DNA of 64,000 nucleotides from Apis mellifera. Lineage: Eukaryota > Arthropoda > Insecta > Hymenoptera > Apidae. The notes under the pieces are model-generated. The model was not told where the DNA came from. It was given only the letters and a program-made list of their open reading frames with translations, and ran no database searches. Below are positions 24,936 to 34,455 of the stretch, one piece after another. The position numbers were made by a program, and so were the translations under genes. Every line of letters starts with the position of its first letter. The first letter of the stretch is position 1. The stretch is taken from contig NC_037653.1 of assembly GCF_003254395.2 (NCBI RefSeq), positions 2,852,001-2,916,000 of the forward strand, written 5' to 3'.

Positions 24936-27900
24936 AATGGAAGGGGCGACGAAAAACGAGGAACCGGTTCGAGTCATTTTTCTAAACCAGTTTAGGACCA
25001 ACTTCATCGTTTCTGTCTACTCACTATACCGTTGTAAAAGAATCGCGTCAGACTACCATCGCGCGTTATGCCTGCGAATAGGCGCCTCCGGCTAAACACT
25101 CAATTAACCTGTCTTTTCAATGAATTACATAACCTAAAATCAGCCACCGATTTTGCGCATGGAAATACTGACTAATTTTCTTTCTTTCATCCATCATTAT
25201 TCCACTACTGTTATACGTTCAATCACGTTAAAATGACATTATTACATCTACTGGATACATAATTTAAGAAATTTAAGAAAGTTTGGAAATTTAAATAAAA
25301 TATCGAATTAAGTTTCCTCGTTTATATCTTCATGACGTTCAGTGATGGAAAAAAATGAATTAGAATATTTTTTTTTTTTTGCTTTGAATGATTTAGTTGA
25401 AATGATAAAAATTTCTTCGTAGAAATAAACTTATTTACATATATCGTTATATACCGTTGATTTAAAAAAAAAAGTCACGAATTATTATATAATCCACGAT
25501 AATTGGCTATCCTTTCGAAATTAATCTTGCGATTGAATTTCCTTTTTTTTTCTCTCAATCGATTTCTTACGTCAAATCAAACAGTTGAGAATAATTCGTT
25601 AATGTAATAATCCGATCGTGGAACAATGACATAAAACGCGAAAAAGATAATGACAGCGTGTTACAAATCAAATTTGCAAATGCACTTCTAAATTGCAACG
25701 GCACCTGTGCACACGGACTCTTGTTGTTTGCACCTGCAGCCTGGCCTAAAATATTCTCGCGCGCGCGCATTTTTTCCCCTTTTCTTTCTTAGGACAGTGA
25801 AGTGCAAGAAAGGAGGAGAGTCTTACCGAGTCGAAGGAAACGGAGAATTTTAATGAACCGGCCGAAACCTGCTTTACAATCTTTGCAGCGAATCTTCTTA
25901 TCGCGTGTTGGTAAAATTGTTACAAATTTTTCTTTTTTCTAAATTATTTCAATATCTCTTCAATTTACGTATATTGATTTATAAAATTATTCAAACCACG
26001 TTGTGAAATTAAATCTGATTAAATAAATTGATCTTCAGAATCCATCGAAATATATTTTAAGAATAATTTCTCAATTAAGATAAGAAAAAAAAAAAATTCA
26101 AGATAAATTACTCGATGGTGTTCGATCGAAATGATATATTATATTGTTTTTATGGTAATCTAGAAAATTCTCTTGGTCGTTGATAATATTGATTAATTAA
26201 TCTAAAAAAAAAAAAAAACTTACATTGATGTTTATTCACAATAAGACTGAGAGGTTCGGCACTGCCAAGAGGACTTTCTTTACCACTACAGGGTGGCGGG
26301 CTTTTCCCAAGGTGCTGCGCTTCCAGCAACCTCAGTTGCTGCTGGTGCAGCCGATTTTTGATCAGGAAGATTTTTGGCATCCTGATGTGCGTTTACGCGT
26401 GTTAACGTGACTTTTGCCTTGCTGTTTCACGCCACCATTCCCACGTCCGATCTCAATAGCATTCCTCTGAACCATCAATCGCAGCACAAATAATCACTTC
26501 TTCCGATCAGTTCTTCTCTTTTTCGAAGTTTTCAAGCAATCAGCTGTCAAATCACTGTCCGTTCCGTTTCCAAAAAAAAAAAAAAAACTGCGATTTGCGT
26601 TTATTCACTTTCAGACGAATCTCGGGATCCCAAATGTCAATGATCCGAAGTTAGCAAGTTAGAAGGCATGGCATTCCCTGTTAAAATTCATTTCGAGAGA
26701 GAGAGAAAGAGAGTGAGTGAGAGAGAGAAAAAATCTGCGACGATATATTGTTAACAACAATAATAATAATAATATATTATAATTAAACGAAACGAAAGTT
26801 TCTCTTCGATCACTGTTCCAACAGTCACTATTATTTACGTTTCATACACGATGTACGCGAATGTTGAGAGATCGATTACTTAGCTACTCTGCCCGCGGTC
26901 AGTCCAAGGTCTGTCTTTTACTCTGTCTCTTCCTTTCTTTACTGTCTCTCTCTTTCTTTGTCACGGATTTACAGTTATCCTGGACAGGGGCCGCAGATCG
27001 AGCAGCATACATGAACGACCGATCTCTGGTGAACGACTGAGACTCCGTTGCCTCCTCGCCAGGCCGGGCCCCGAGTTTCATCCCCACCGCGGGCAGATTT
27101 AATCCCCACTTTTATTGCTCGGTCGGCAGGCCCTCCTTCTCCCACTAGACGCAACTCGCACGGTATACAACAACCCATCCAGATTATTTGGTCGCTTTAG
27201 CAATGCGCGGGGCCCGTCGGTCGCCTGTTGGAGATGGAAACCGCTCGCGGGATGGCGCATGCGCGTAACGGAGCATCGTACGTGTGCTGAAGCGTGCGAA
27301 GCACCCCTCGCCCTTCCCCGCGCACCGGTTCCCACCCTCATCGTGTTCGCGTCTCTTTTTAACAGAGACGCGTTTTATCCCGATTGTATCGTCTCCGTTC
27401 CTCTTCCTTTTTTTCCCTATCCTCTTTCTCGCGTAATCTTTTCCTACCCACCAGTTGCTTCGTATATATTTTTCATATATATTTTTCTCCTTTTCTTGCG
27501 GCAACGCGTGCAAACGCGATTGCGCGTGCGCGGTGCAAGTTTTTCATTCACGCGACGCGACGATCCCTGCGAACTTGCCCTCGTTTTTGTCGAAGATTTT
27601 ATCGAATATAAACGAATTTGGATAGACGATCGCTTGTTAATTAAAATAATTGATTTATACGTATTTTTTAAATATACGAAATTTATGATTCTTTAGACAT
27701 TGTAAAAAAAGGAAAATTACGTGGAGAATAAATTTATGAATTTCAAACACGTAAAAAGCTAAACAGTGCAACGAAAAACGTATACAACTTCTCGTATCAT
27801 CGGTCTATAACACCTGTACAATTCGCCACAATTGCACGCACGGTTCTCCAATAAACATAAGTACGTAGATACTACGTGTCCGCATACTGGTTTATGATAG

Positions 27901-30900
27901 ACTCGACTCACGGTTAAGGCTAGGTTCTCCTCTCTAACCACTATGTCAGTTATGTTGTCAAGCGGTATACACGTAGCGGCTGAGTTTGAACCATGCTGTT
28001 ATACCACGAACACGTAATCACGTAACATATCTATGAAGAATATTTTAAATATTGTCGGATAAAATTTTTATTATTTATCATTTGAATGATAATGTACTTA
28101 TTATTACGTAAATTATTTTAATATTCATTACTTTGTCATTCCAATAGCGAATAATTATTTTTTGATTTTATTACTAAAATGTAATCATTTCTTTTATCTT
28201 CTTTTCTTTTATTCAGATTTAACCATGTTCCTATATTCCTTCAATTTAAATACATTATATTTTAAATAATCATACTTTATCTTTTATTATTTATAAAATT
28301 ACTCGATGAATAAATTATTAAAAAGTAACACTTAATATTAAAATAAGAATTAAAAAATTTGCAAATATTTTTATATCTGTAATAAACATATCTTTTATTC
28401 GAATAGTTTTATTTTTATTGATCAAATCAATGATTATAGCTGTAAGATTTCACAAACAATTTTCGTAATAAGTTCATTTCCTGTTTCTTACAGTACACCT
28501 CGGGCTTCTTAACGAGGATGGTCAACAAAGATTTCTAGAAATTCAACTTACGCTACTGTAATGCGACAATCATCAGGTAGGCGACGTGACTTTTAATTTT
28601 ATGGAAATAAAACCAAGACCAAACTGTCCATACGTATTTGCCGTTTATCTGAAAAAGGATTGACTGAAGACAAAGAGAGAGAGAATAATACAACGAAAGA
28701 AACTAAGGGAAAATCTTTTCGATCTTTCTTTTTCTTTTTTCTTTTTTTCTCAATTTCACAGGTCAAAAAACCTTAAAGATGACTCTGTTTTCTAGGAAGT
28801 TTCCTTCCTATGCTAAAAGCACTTGTTTAAATTTAGGCCACAACGACTGTCAACTGTTGAATTATGCCTTTTGGCCACAACATGAAATTCGGCAGGTATC
28901 CTGGCTGGCATCTCGCATCTCTGGGAAACTTTAAAATTATGAGAAAAGTCCCGCACAAATGCCGAACGCTTACGACTTTCTTCACGGGGGACACGTGTCC
29001 CCGGGAGATTCCATCTCGGACCATGTAAAGATCTTTCCTTCGATTATCGAGTTTCTTACACAGGATAGTTTGTCCCTTTGTACAGGATCCCTAACACGCA
29101 ATAAATTTAGATATAAATTATTCTACTCGTTCGAAAAGTTAATTTTTTTGAATAATTATAAAAAGGGAATCTGTATTCTTATAGATTGATTACATGAATT
29201 ATTTAATATATAAGTATAAGTAATAAATATATATAAAAAATATTATTTCTTTATATATTCGCAATATACATTTGTTCAGATCAGAGGAATTTTTATAGAG
29301 ATAAAATTTTACAAAGACGAAAAGGATGAAAATATTATTGTTGTTATGAAAGATTTATTTTTTTTTCTTTTAACCGATTCATATTTCCTCTTAGATTATG
29401 TAAATAATGAAGGTATTATAAATTGATATTTATCTATCTTTCTTTCGCTCCCAGGGCAATGGAATTAATAAACCATCCATCCAGCGAGGAATTATTCATC
29501 CGTTTATATTTTTTTTACCGTATTATGAACAAGTAATCTTATTTGCATTCTAGAGTCTCTCTTGTTTCTAGGATATTGCATATAAATTTTCTGCGAAATT
29601 GTAAGTTTCAATGAAATTTTCTAATCTTTTATTTGTTAAAAAATTTATTATTTATACGTTTATTACAGTATTCGTTGATTTATTATCATTTTAATTGATT
29701 AATCATTTTAACACATCTATCATGTATTTATTACAATATTCATTTAATATCTTTTTTTTTATTTAGTTGTTATCATTATTCACAACTATTAATTAAATTT
29801 ATTGATTAATTAATAAAATGTATGTATTAATTTATTTTTTTTATAAGTTTTGAAATTAATAAATAAAAGATTAGATAACGTTTATAAAATTAAGTGAAAA
29901 AGATATTTTGCATAGTCATATTATCATTCTTACTCTTGATATCCATAATTGCATAATTTTTTTTTAAAAACATGTACATATTAGATATTGATTAAAAGTT
30001 TAAAATTATTATTTATATATATAGTGAGTTATATATCAAATCTATTAATTTTGTTATTAATTTGAGATTAATATATTTATATTAAAATAATTTTCTGAAT
30101 TATTAAAATTCTAATTTAATTTTTCTTGAATTCTAATGATTCTAAATTTTTCTACTTTACATCATCTTTTAATAGATATTTTTCTTTTTGTCCATGAAGA
30201 AGGATAAAATTGATATTTAGAATCAGAGATTATAAATGAGATATTTTTTTAATACTAACATATAATTTTATGTTATATTGCATCATACTGTTTTGAATAA
30301 TATTAATAGACGTTGAGAATAATTGTTAATCTCTCAATCACAAAATTACAATTATTTACATATAAAATATTTAGATACATATTAAAAGCCAGTGTTGAAA
30401 AATTTCACAAATATCATTAATTTTATTTATAAATATTTATTTAAATAAAAAATATATATTTATATTAATTTTTATAATATATAATAAATTGAATAAATAA
30501 TCATTATTTTATCATTATTAGCAAGAAAAAGTGAAAAAAAAAAAAAAATAGAGAAAGCCATTGTAAAAAGAATCGAGAATTAACAAATTGATAAGAAAAT
30601 GTTTCAAGAGGAGAAAATAAGCTTTCTCTTTTTGCTAGACCATTTTTTATGAATTCACACATTTCTCTAGTAAATTTGCAAGGAACTAATGAATCTATAT
30701 TGGCCAGAATCATATTAGTAAATATCCATAATTATATTTTAACTTTGAAATGAATTTTTTTGAAGATATTTTTTCATAAATATAAAATAAAAAATCACGT
30801 TTATTTTGATATATTTAATAGTCCAATTATTAAATTTAACAAATATTAACATCTAGGAATAAAGACTTTCTAAATTCTAACATTCCAAGTTTAGAATAAG

Positions 30901-31080
30901 AAATAAAATATATATATATATATATAATAATTTAAAAATTAAAGGAAATAGTATTTTGAAACAATATTTATGAAAATATTTCAATTTTTCAATATTTGTA
31001 TTAACTTTTTTCTGAACTACATAACCTGGTTACTAGTTTAGACAAGATTCGTTTAAAGCCGATTCCATGTTCTTGTTGGA

Positions 31081-31112
<32 letters not shown>

Positions 31113-32911
31113 GACACAGAACAGAAACAGAGAAAGAATATACCGCAGAAGCATGTAATAGCAAGCAAAGCTAGGTCTCGAGCAACTATACACGGCTTGC
31201 GAAACCGTTCGTCGTTGACTGGCGTCGTTACTTGGTCGTGATCGTGCTCGTAATCAAGAGTCAAAGTCAAGGTCGAGATCGAGGCGAGAGAGAACACACT
31301 TATGCAACTCTCTTGTTGCCTACCGTACACCGCGATCGTCCGCGGTAACTAAAAGAAAATGGTGGGGAGATCATTGCACAGCAGCACGGTGACCGACCAC
31401 GCCAGTAAACAGGTATGAAAGAACTGTTACGTATTCCCAGGAAAACTCAATACTCGAAACGCAATGAGAAATGAGATTGCATCGTGGTAATCACAGCTAG
31501 GGAAAATTGAAGATTAAAAAACTGAAATATTTTTATGAGAAAATATTTCAGAAAATATTATTCGTTTAATTTTTAAATCACAATTATTGTATATATATAT
31601 CGAATTTAGCATAAATAAAATATTTATTTTCTATTTAATTAAAATGCAACAAGCTTGAAAAATTATATTTTTCGATTTTTAAATATTGAAAATTTATAAA
31701 TTGAATACACAATTTAAAAAATTTTTTGTAATAAAATTCTACTATACTATTTTAATATATTATTCATTACTTTTAGTTCATGGATCATTTAGAATTAATA
31801 ATTTTTACTCAAATTATATCCGCGTTGAAAAATCATCCAATTTTTAACGAAGAATGATAAAATGCATTATTATAAAAAAATGTGTTAATTTAAATTTTTT
31901 ATTATATTGCTTTCATATATTATTTTTTTTTTATTCACTACTTTTAGTTCACCATTAATAATTTTTTTACTCAGATTATGTTCGCGTTGGAAAATCATCC
32001 AATTTTTAACGAAAAATAATAAAGTAAAAAATAATAAAATAATAAAAAATAATAAATGCATTTTAAAAACACTTATAAATTTTTAATTATTATTTTACAT
32101 TTAGTATTTATCACTATTTAATATTTTTAATTGTAAATGCGGTAGAAGACTAATGAAATCAATAAGTATATTTAAAATATATCAATATATAAAAAAAATA
32201 GAAATATAGAAGAAAGATATAGAAGAAATCAGTATAAGAAAAAAAAATTGATATTATATTAATATATTATATTATAGTATATATATTATATATTATATGT
32301 TATTATATTATATTATATTATATTATATTATTTACATATATACATATATAAGTATATTAATGTAATATAATATATATTTATATTAATATATTCTAATATG
32401 TAATATATAAAATATTTCACTTGTAACGATCTTAACCTTACTTTTTAATAAAATATGCAAATTCATTAAATCAAACAGTGACAAGTACTATTTTCGATAA
32501 ATTTATAAATATTAAAAATTTTATAAAAATTGCATTATTTTATCATAATGATCTAATACATAATGAATCACAAATATAGTTATATAAACTATGAAGAAAC
32601 GTACCTTTATGAAGATCTTCTTCGCGCGAAAATCGTTTAACCGTGAGCTCACATAGAAATGTTGACTCGACGACGTTCACTGTGAAACTGAAAAATATTT
32701 GGCAGGTAAAAATTCGCGTAAAGTACTTGTTACATCGATGATGAAGTAGTAAATGTACGTAGCATATCGGTACATACCTGAAGCTCGGACTAAGGCCCAC
32801 GAAATTTTCTAGAAGGTTATAAACGTCATCGATCCAATTGTTACTGACAGGGGGCGTTTCCACAGTTTCCCTAGTTTCGAGACTCATTGCAACGACTGGA
32901 TCTACTCGCAT
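5272..32911 (-). CDS. ovo: Ovo/Shavenbaby C2H2 zinc-finger transcription factor, full gene model
   Basis: Ovo/Svb is a nuclear DNA-binding factor that controls epidermal differentiation (trichomes) and female germline development in flies. The rebuilt protein from the ATG at 26380-26378 is about 919 residues. It has a SNAG-like start MPKIFLIKNRL; a conserved block at residues 93-121 (RRFISSILGGDIP, then TRAERKEY); Gly/Ser-rich 247-328; a Gln-rich region near 587-627; an acidic block in exon 8711-9260 (DMVTGAVVDPLQF, TFSSPSDHTALLESLSDAAD); and four C2H2 fingers at about 772-792, 800-820, 828-849 and 867-888. The first three fingers are almost family-consensus (CTFCGKGFNDTFDLKRH). Coding segments are 32911-32778, 26381-26224, 10932-10514, 10135-9619, 9260-8711, 7989-7712, 7246-7017, 6325-6188, 5965-5666 and 5442-5272. 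Isoforms with and without the first segment are expected, giving up to about 964 residues. A further small exon in the 15-kb intron cannot be excluded. Confidence 0.93.
5666..5965 (-). CDS. ovo: ovo exon with zinc fingers 1-3
   Basis: The exon has 100 codons, phase 0 at both ends. Acceptor TTTCAG sits above 5965 and donor AAG|GTAAGA below 5666. It starts DDDPNRFTCRVC. Finger 1 is C9/C12/H25/H29, finger 2 C37/C40/H53/H57 and finger 3 C65/C68/H81/H86 (exon numbering), with the linker TGVRPYKC between fingers 2 and 3. The exon ends HGVQHQYAYKERRTK, which is close to invariant in Ovo/OVOL proteins. Confidence 0.97.
6188..6325 (-). CDS. ovo: ovo exon (conserved linker before the fingers)
   Basis: The exon has 46 codons, phase 0 at both ends, acceptor TTTTATAG and donor AAG|GTAAAC. 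It encodes LGLPGDCQLEFVNGGHGIKN and then PLAIEGQRQAAANREEERAA, with PPPGK at the end. The VNGGHGIKNPLA segment just before the fingers is conserved in insect Ovo proteins. Confidence 0.93.
7017..7246 (-). CDS. ovo: ovo exon (Ser/Ala-rich linker)
   Basis: The exon is 230 bases: two bases completing a Gly codon plus 76 codons, ending in phase 0 at AGG|GTAAGC. The product is low-complexity, rich in Ser, Ala, Thr and Pro (SLPSPGAASCS, SPAATVSSAS) and ends VGVLQQR. No known domain is present; the frame is fixed by the exons on both sides. Confidence 0.9.
7712..7989 (-). CDS. ovo: ovo exon (glutamine-rich)
   Basis: The exon is 278 bases, one base plus 92 codons plus one base. It starts HYTAAPQHFSTSKLG and contains mixed CAG/CAA runs, the longest eight glutamines, around residues 609-616 of the 919-residue protein. 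It ends LLSPGLSFTGS. Acceptor TATATAG; donor GTG|GTTAGT. The 69-residue open frame running through it on the same strand is an out-of-frame shadow. Confidence 0.92.
8711..9260 (-). CDS. ovo: ovo exon (acidic conserved block)
   Basis: The exon is 550 bases, two bases plus 182 codons plus two bases, with acceptor TTTCAG and donor GAG|GTGAGA. It starts NGYLTPSPTVGMECDTG. Conserved blocks include LLQNVCASYGL, YDMTDTGMMVDMVTGAVV and LQFTATLTFSSPSDHTALL. The composition is acidic and hydrophobic, as expected of a transactivation segment. In Drosophila the processed, N-terminally trimmed Svb acts as an activator; this block would stay in that form. Confidence 0.95.
9619..10135 (-). CDS. ovo: ovo exon (Gly/Ser-rich, large)
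   Basis: The exon is 517 bases, 172 codons plus one base, phase 0 at the start. It begins EQPIDYAVPKRKEEDEERGR, then a basic segment, then a Gly/Ser-rich stretch (residues about 247-328) with seven Ser and twelve Gly in a row, then the conserved end GSLPPFYESLKGGNNLANFA. DNA here is very GC-rich against an AT-rich genome, because of GGN codons. Several long open frames on both strands here are shadows of this codon bias. Confidence 0.95.
10514..10932 (-). CDS. ovo: ovo exon (conserved N-terminal block)
   Basis: The exon is 419 bases, two bases plus 139 codons, ending in phase 0 at CAA|GTAATT. The conserved core RRFISSILGGDIP, PYGSRGHVL and TRAERKEY is characteristic of insect Ovo. It is followed by a Pro-rich tail ending PQTQEPEQ. 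The acceptor TTTGTAG lies above 10932 and its two leading bases complete a Tyr codon begun 15.3 kb upstream. Confidence 0.93.
12600..12745. promoter_or_regulatory. Possible internal promoter: YY1/Pho-like motif and TATA box
   Basis: ACCAAAATGGCGGTTCC at about 12603-12619 contains AAAATGGCGG, a match to YY1/Pho sites. TATAAATA lies at 12715-12722 within a GC-rich, CpG-containing island. On the + strand a start near 12745 would fit the TATA spacing. The reverse TATTTATA could serve the ovo strand instead. Nothing shows that either is used. Confidence 0.3.
12885..13170. repeat. Purine-rich low-complexity tract
   Basis: There are A/G-rich runs including (GA)n at about 12980-13002 and GGGAGGA-type repeats at 13098-13172. 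Arg/Glu/Lys-rich open frames on the + strand, and their antisense Phe/Leu/Pro-rich ones, come only from this composition. Confidence 0.85.
16040..16340. promoter_or_regulatory. GC/CpG-rich island in ovo intron
   Basis: A sharp island of complex CpG-containing sequence (GTAGCGTTTGCGTAGCGGTA, GGAGGCGCGCACACG, CCTCGCGCGGAGGAG) is set between AT-rich flanks. It has no open frame of note. It is a candidate enhancer or alternative promoter. Confidence 0.35.
20040..20930. promoter_or_regulatory. Paired GC-rich islands in ovo intron
   Basis: Two islands (20040-20300 and 20640-20930) lie around an AT-rich gap. The first has GAGCACCTGTTCACCG (E-box CACCTG) and alternating CG/CA runs. The second has GGCACAGGTGCGC (another CAGGTG) and the short palindrome CACTGCGAGCAGTG at about 20721-20734. 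The small open frames here are in several overlapping phases and none resembles a known protein. Confidence 0.35.
21680..21705. repeat. (CT)n microsatellite
   Basis: An uninterrupted CT dinucleotide run sits inside a GC-rich island at 21460-21960. Confidence 0.85.
22110..23100. repeat. AT-rich tandem repeat array with hairpin
   Basis: Two copies of an approximately 85-base unit (about 22118-22203 and 22204-22290) carry ATCTCATTTTCT and TTATTATAAGATTATTATAA. Then come four diverged copies of a 180-240-base unit starting near 22377, 22560, 22798 and 22994. Each has AATTTCTCGTTTAAATTTAA, then TCCGAAATAATCGATCAATA (TCCAAAATAATC, decayed, in the last copy); the first three end in a TTGATAGCTGAATATTC block. 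Sequence between units carries the ATTTTCTAAAAATTATTATA motif in either orientation. Confidence 0.85.
22281..22349. repeat. Near-perfect 30-bp inverted repeat
   Basis: Arm 22281-22310 (ends CTAAAAATTATT) and arm 22320-22349 (starts AATAATTTTTAG) are reverse complements with a single mismatch around a 9-base loop. It joins the 85-base repeat pair to the larger unit array. Confidence 0.85.
24905..24933. repeat. (GA)n microsatellite
   Basis: A run of GA dinucleotides lies within a GC-richer island of the ovo intron, followed by AAAAATGG. Confidence 0.85.
26224..26381 (-). CDS. ovo: ovo exon with SNAG-like N-terminus and internal start
   Basis: The ATG at 26380-26378 starts MPKIFLIKNRLHQQQLRLLE, the hallmark start of insect Ovo and a relative of the SNAG motif (MPRxFLVKK) of OVOL and Snail-type repressors. 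It runs 52 codons to VNKHQ plus one base, donor T|GTAAGT. A TAA lies in frame just upstream at 26395-26393, so an unspliced transcript must start at this ATG (A at -3, good context). A potential acceptor CACATCAG|G ends exactly one base before the ATG. When the exon at 32778 is joined there, frame continues through the ATG as an internal Met. Confidence 0.92.
26400..27400 (-). promoter_or_regulatory. ovo: Candidate promoter and 5' UTR region for the short ovo isoform
   Basis: About 1 kb immediately upstream of the internal ATG is CpG-containing and GC-richer than its surroundings, peaking at 26960-27340. No TATA box is obvious on the - strand. The 193- and 109-residue open frames here overlap on opposite strands and match no family I know, so I treat them as chance frames in a GC-rich promoter. 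Confidence 0.4.
28987..29002. promoter_or_regulatory. 16-bp perfect palindrome with CACGTG E-box
   Basis: GGGGACACGTGTCCCC is a perfect dyad centred on CACGTG, the core bound by Myc/Max, USF and Clock-type bHLH factors. It lies in a complex island (28800-29090). Confidence 0.5.
31087..31112. repeat. (GA)n microsatellite
   Basis: A GA run lies within an island of complex sequence at 31020-31480. It produces the Ser/Leu alternation seen in a 109-residue antisense open frame. Confidence 0.85.
31755..32020. repeat. Diverged tandem duplication, about 165-bp period
   Basis: The block TTACTTTTAGTTCA ... GAAAAATCATCCAATTTTTA at about 31769-31850 recurs at about 31940-32020, with small indels. Both copies keep CATCCAATTTTTAACGAA. 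Confidence 0.8.
32262..32420. repeat. TATAT/ATTAT-type microsatellite tract
   Basis: Runs of TATTATATTATATTATAT and related AT repeats. No coding potential. Confidence 0.85.
32778..32911 (-). CDS. ovo: Candidate shavenbaby-specific N-terminal exon
   Basis: ATG at 32911-32909 (or at 32887-32885, which has the better context with G at -3) opens a frame ending SNNWIDDVYNLLENFVGLSP then SF plus two bases of an Arg codon, donor CAG|GTATGT. An in-frame TGA lies about 14 codons upstream of the first ATG. Splicing to 26381 completes AGG and reads directly into MPKIFLIKNRL. That gives 37 or 45 extra residues. In Drosophila the Svb isoform has a short N-terminal extension needed for Pri peptide and Ubr3-triggered proteasomal trimming from repressor to activator. 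This exon has the right position, size and frame, but I cannot align it to the fly sequence here. It may also carry 5' UTR beyond 32911. Confidence 0.62.
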
Positions 32912-34396
32912 GAACAATAGTTCCAGTGACCAACCGGCTTTTGTTCAATGTTAGACCATGTCAACTCAACACGATGCCTATTCATGAGCAAGAAGAGGAT
33001 TAAACGTGCCAATAAATTTTACAGGGATTAAGAAACAGTTGACTTAAAGTTGTTTCGACCATTTACCAAATGTTACTCGACACATTAAACATTAGTGTAA
33101 TTAAGGTAAAATTTTACAGTGCATTCCCTCATTATAGTTTTTTTCTAGTTCCTAATTTTTCGAATATTTTTTTCCCTATAAAATTGAAAATTTTACTTAA
33201 TTATATATTAAAATTCTATTTATTATATAAATTGTATTTAATTATTAGTATTGATTAAATTGACAAATGTATAATTTATATTTTACACAAAATGAATAAA
33301 AAATTTTTTTATGTTCCGATACATGGCAATAAAAATTATTTATATAGAAGAAAAACTGGAAATATAAAAAAAGTAAAATTTCGTTTATTAATAATTATAG
33401 ATTCACTACTATTTATTCAAGTATGATTTCTTTTGTCATTATAAACGAAACATATAACTATAAATTATTTAAATATAAAAGTTTTTCTAAACGATAGCAA
33501 ATGATAAAAATATGCTTATTTTCATAAATAATTTTTCAAATATATTTTTTTTTGTTGAAAATCATTAAATTATTAACTTATTAAATTATTGTATTTTGCA
33601 AAAGATTGAATGAAAGATGGATCATTTTCATAATGATGAATTTAAAAATAAATTATTTTAATATTTTAATATTAATGACTTTGTTTATTAATAAAAATTA
33701 AAAAATCGATTTGATGGCATCATTAACGAAAATGATTATTATTATTATTTATTATTTTATCATATTATTTTTACTTTTATATTATTATTTTATAATTTTA
33801 TAACTAATAAATAGAGATAACGTACGTATACATAATTAAATGAGGTTAGGTAATTTTTTTGAATTAAAATTCTTAAATTCAAAACCATTACATCATTTGT
33901 CTCTATTCATCCAATAATATTAAAAAATACTAGTCAATAAACATTAGAAAAATAGTGATTAAAACGAAGTTCAATCGAAATATAAATATGTTCGCAAATA
34001 TGTCTCGAATTGTGCACGTTTTAACGTAAACACTACCGTTTGAAATTTTACACTTCATTATTAACAGGAAATGGTGAATTGCCACATAATTGTTATTGTT
34101 TTAACATGATAAAAGTATCCCCTAACCATAATATCATATACTATGATGTTATCTTTATTTAACCCAGTAATATCGCGATATCGCACAACTCGGCAGTAGT
34201 ATAAAATTAAAGTGATCCGACGCGAGTATCGAAAACGACGATAAAGTCTCAACCACGACGCAATGCAATTCATCGAGGAGTTGCGTGCAAAGTATACACA
34301 TGTGAGAGGTTAAAGGGCATTTTGGACGATGCACTGAGAATTCCTTGGAGAAGCGTGAGAAACAATGGCGGAGGTCTTCGATCGAATCACGGCGAC

Positions 34397-34455
34397 AATT
34401 ATTATATTATTATTATTTTATTATATTATTATCATATTATTATATTATTATTATA
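34397..34455. repeat. (TTA)n microsatellite
   Basis: A TTA/ATT trinucleotide run with minor interruptions, just upstream of a cluster of TCGATATATCGA motifs at about 34520-34620. Confidence 0.85.

Larger units (their letters stand above)
10933..26223 (-). other. ovo: 15.3-kb ovo intron
   Basis: This intron lies between the SNAG-like exon and the RRFISSIL exon. I found no convincing coding exon in it on either strand. It alternates AT-rich filler with GC-richer islands at roughly 11100-11400, 11790-12160, 12370-13290, 13560-13760, 14390-14850, 15180-15500, 16040-16340, 17140-17480, 18030-18150, 19190-19400, 19850-20300, 20640-20930, 21460-21960, 23360-23560, 24590-25110 and 25680-25900. These are plausible enhancers or internal promoters for shorter isoforms. 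Confidence 0.7.
26382..32777 (-). other. ovo: 6.4-kb ovo intron or 5' flank of the short isoform
   Basis: The segment nearest the SNAG-like exon (26400-27660) is GC-rich and likely holds a 5' UTR or promoter for transcripts starting at the internal ATG. Islands follow at 27760-28020 and 28490-29090. Bases 29100-30990 are AT-rich and I see nothing in them. An island with a GA repeat lies at 31020-31480, then diverged repeats and AT microsatellites to 32450. Confidence 0.6.

Noticed and set aside
27115..27696. 193-residue + strand open frame in a GC-rich block
   Set aside because: It opens on a non-ATG codon, overlaps an equally long antisense frame, has no known motif and lies in the likely ovo promoter area.
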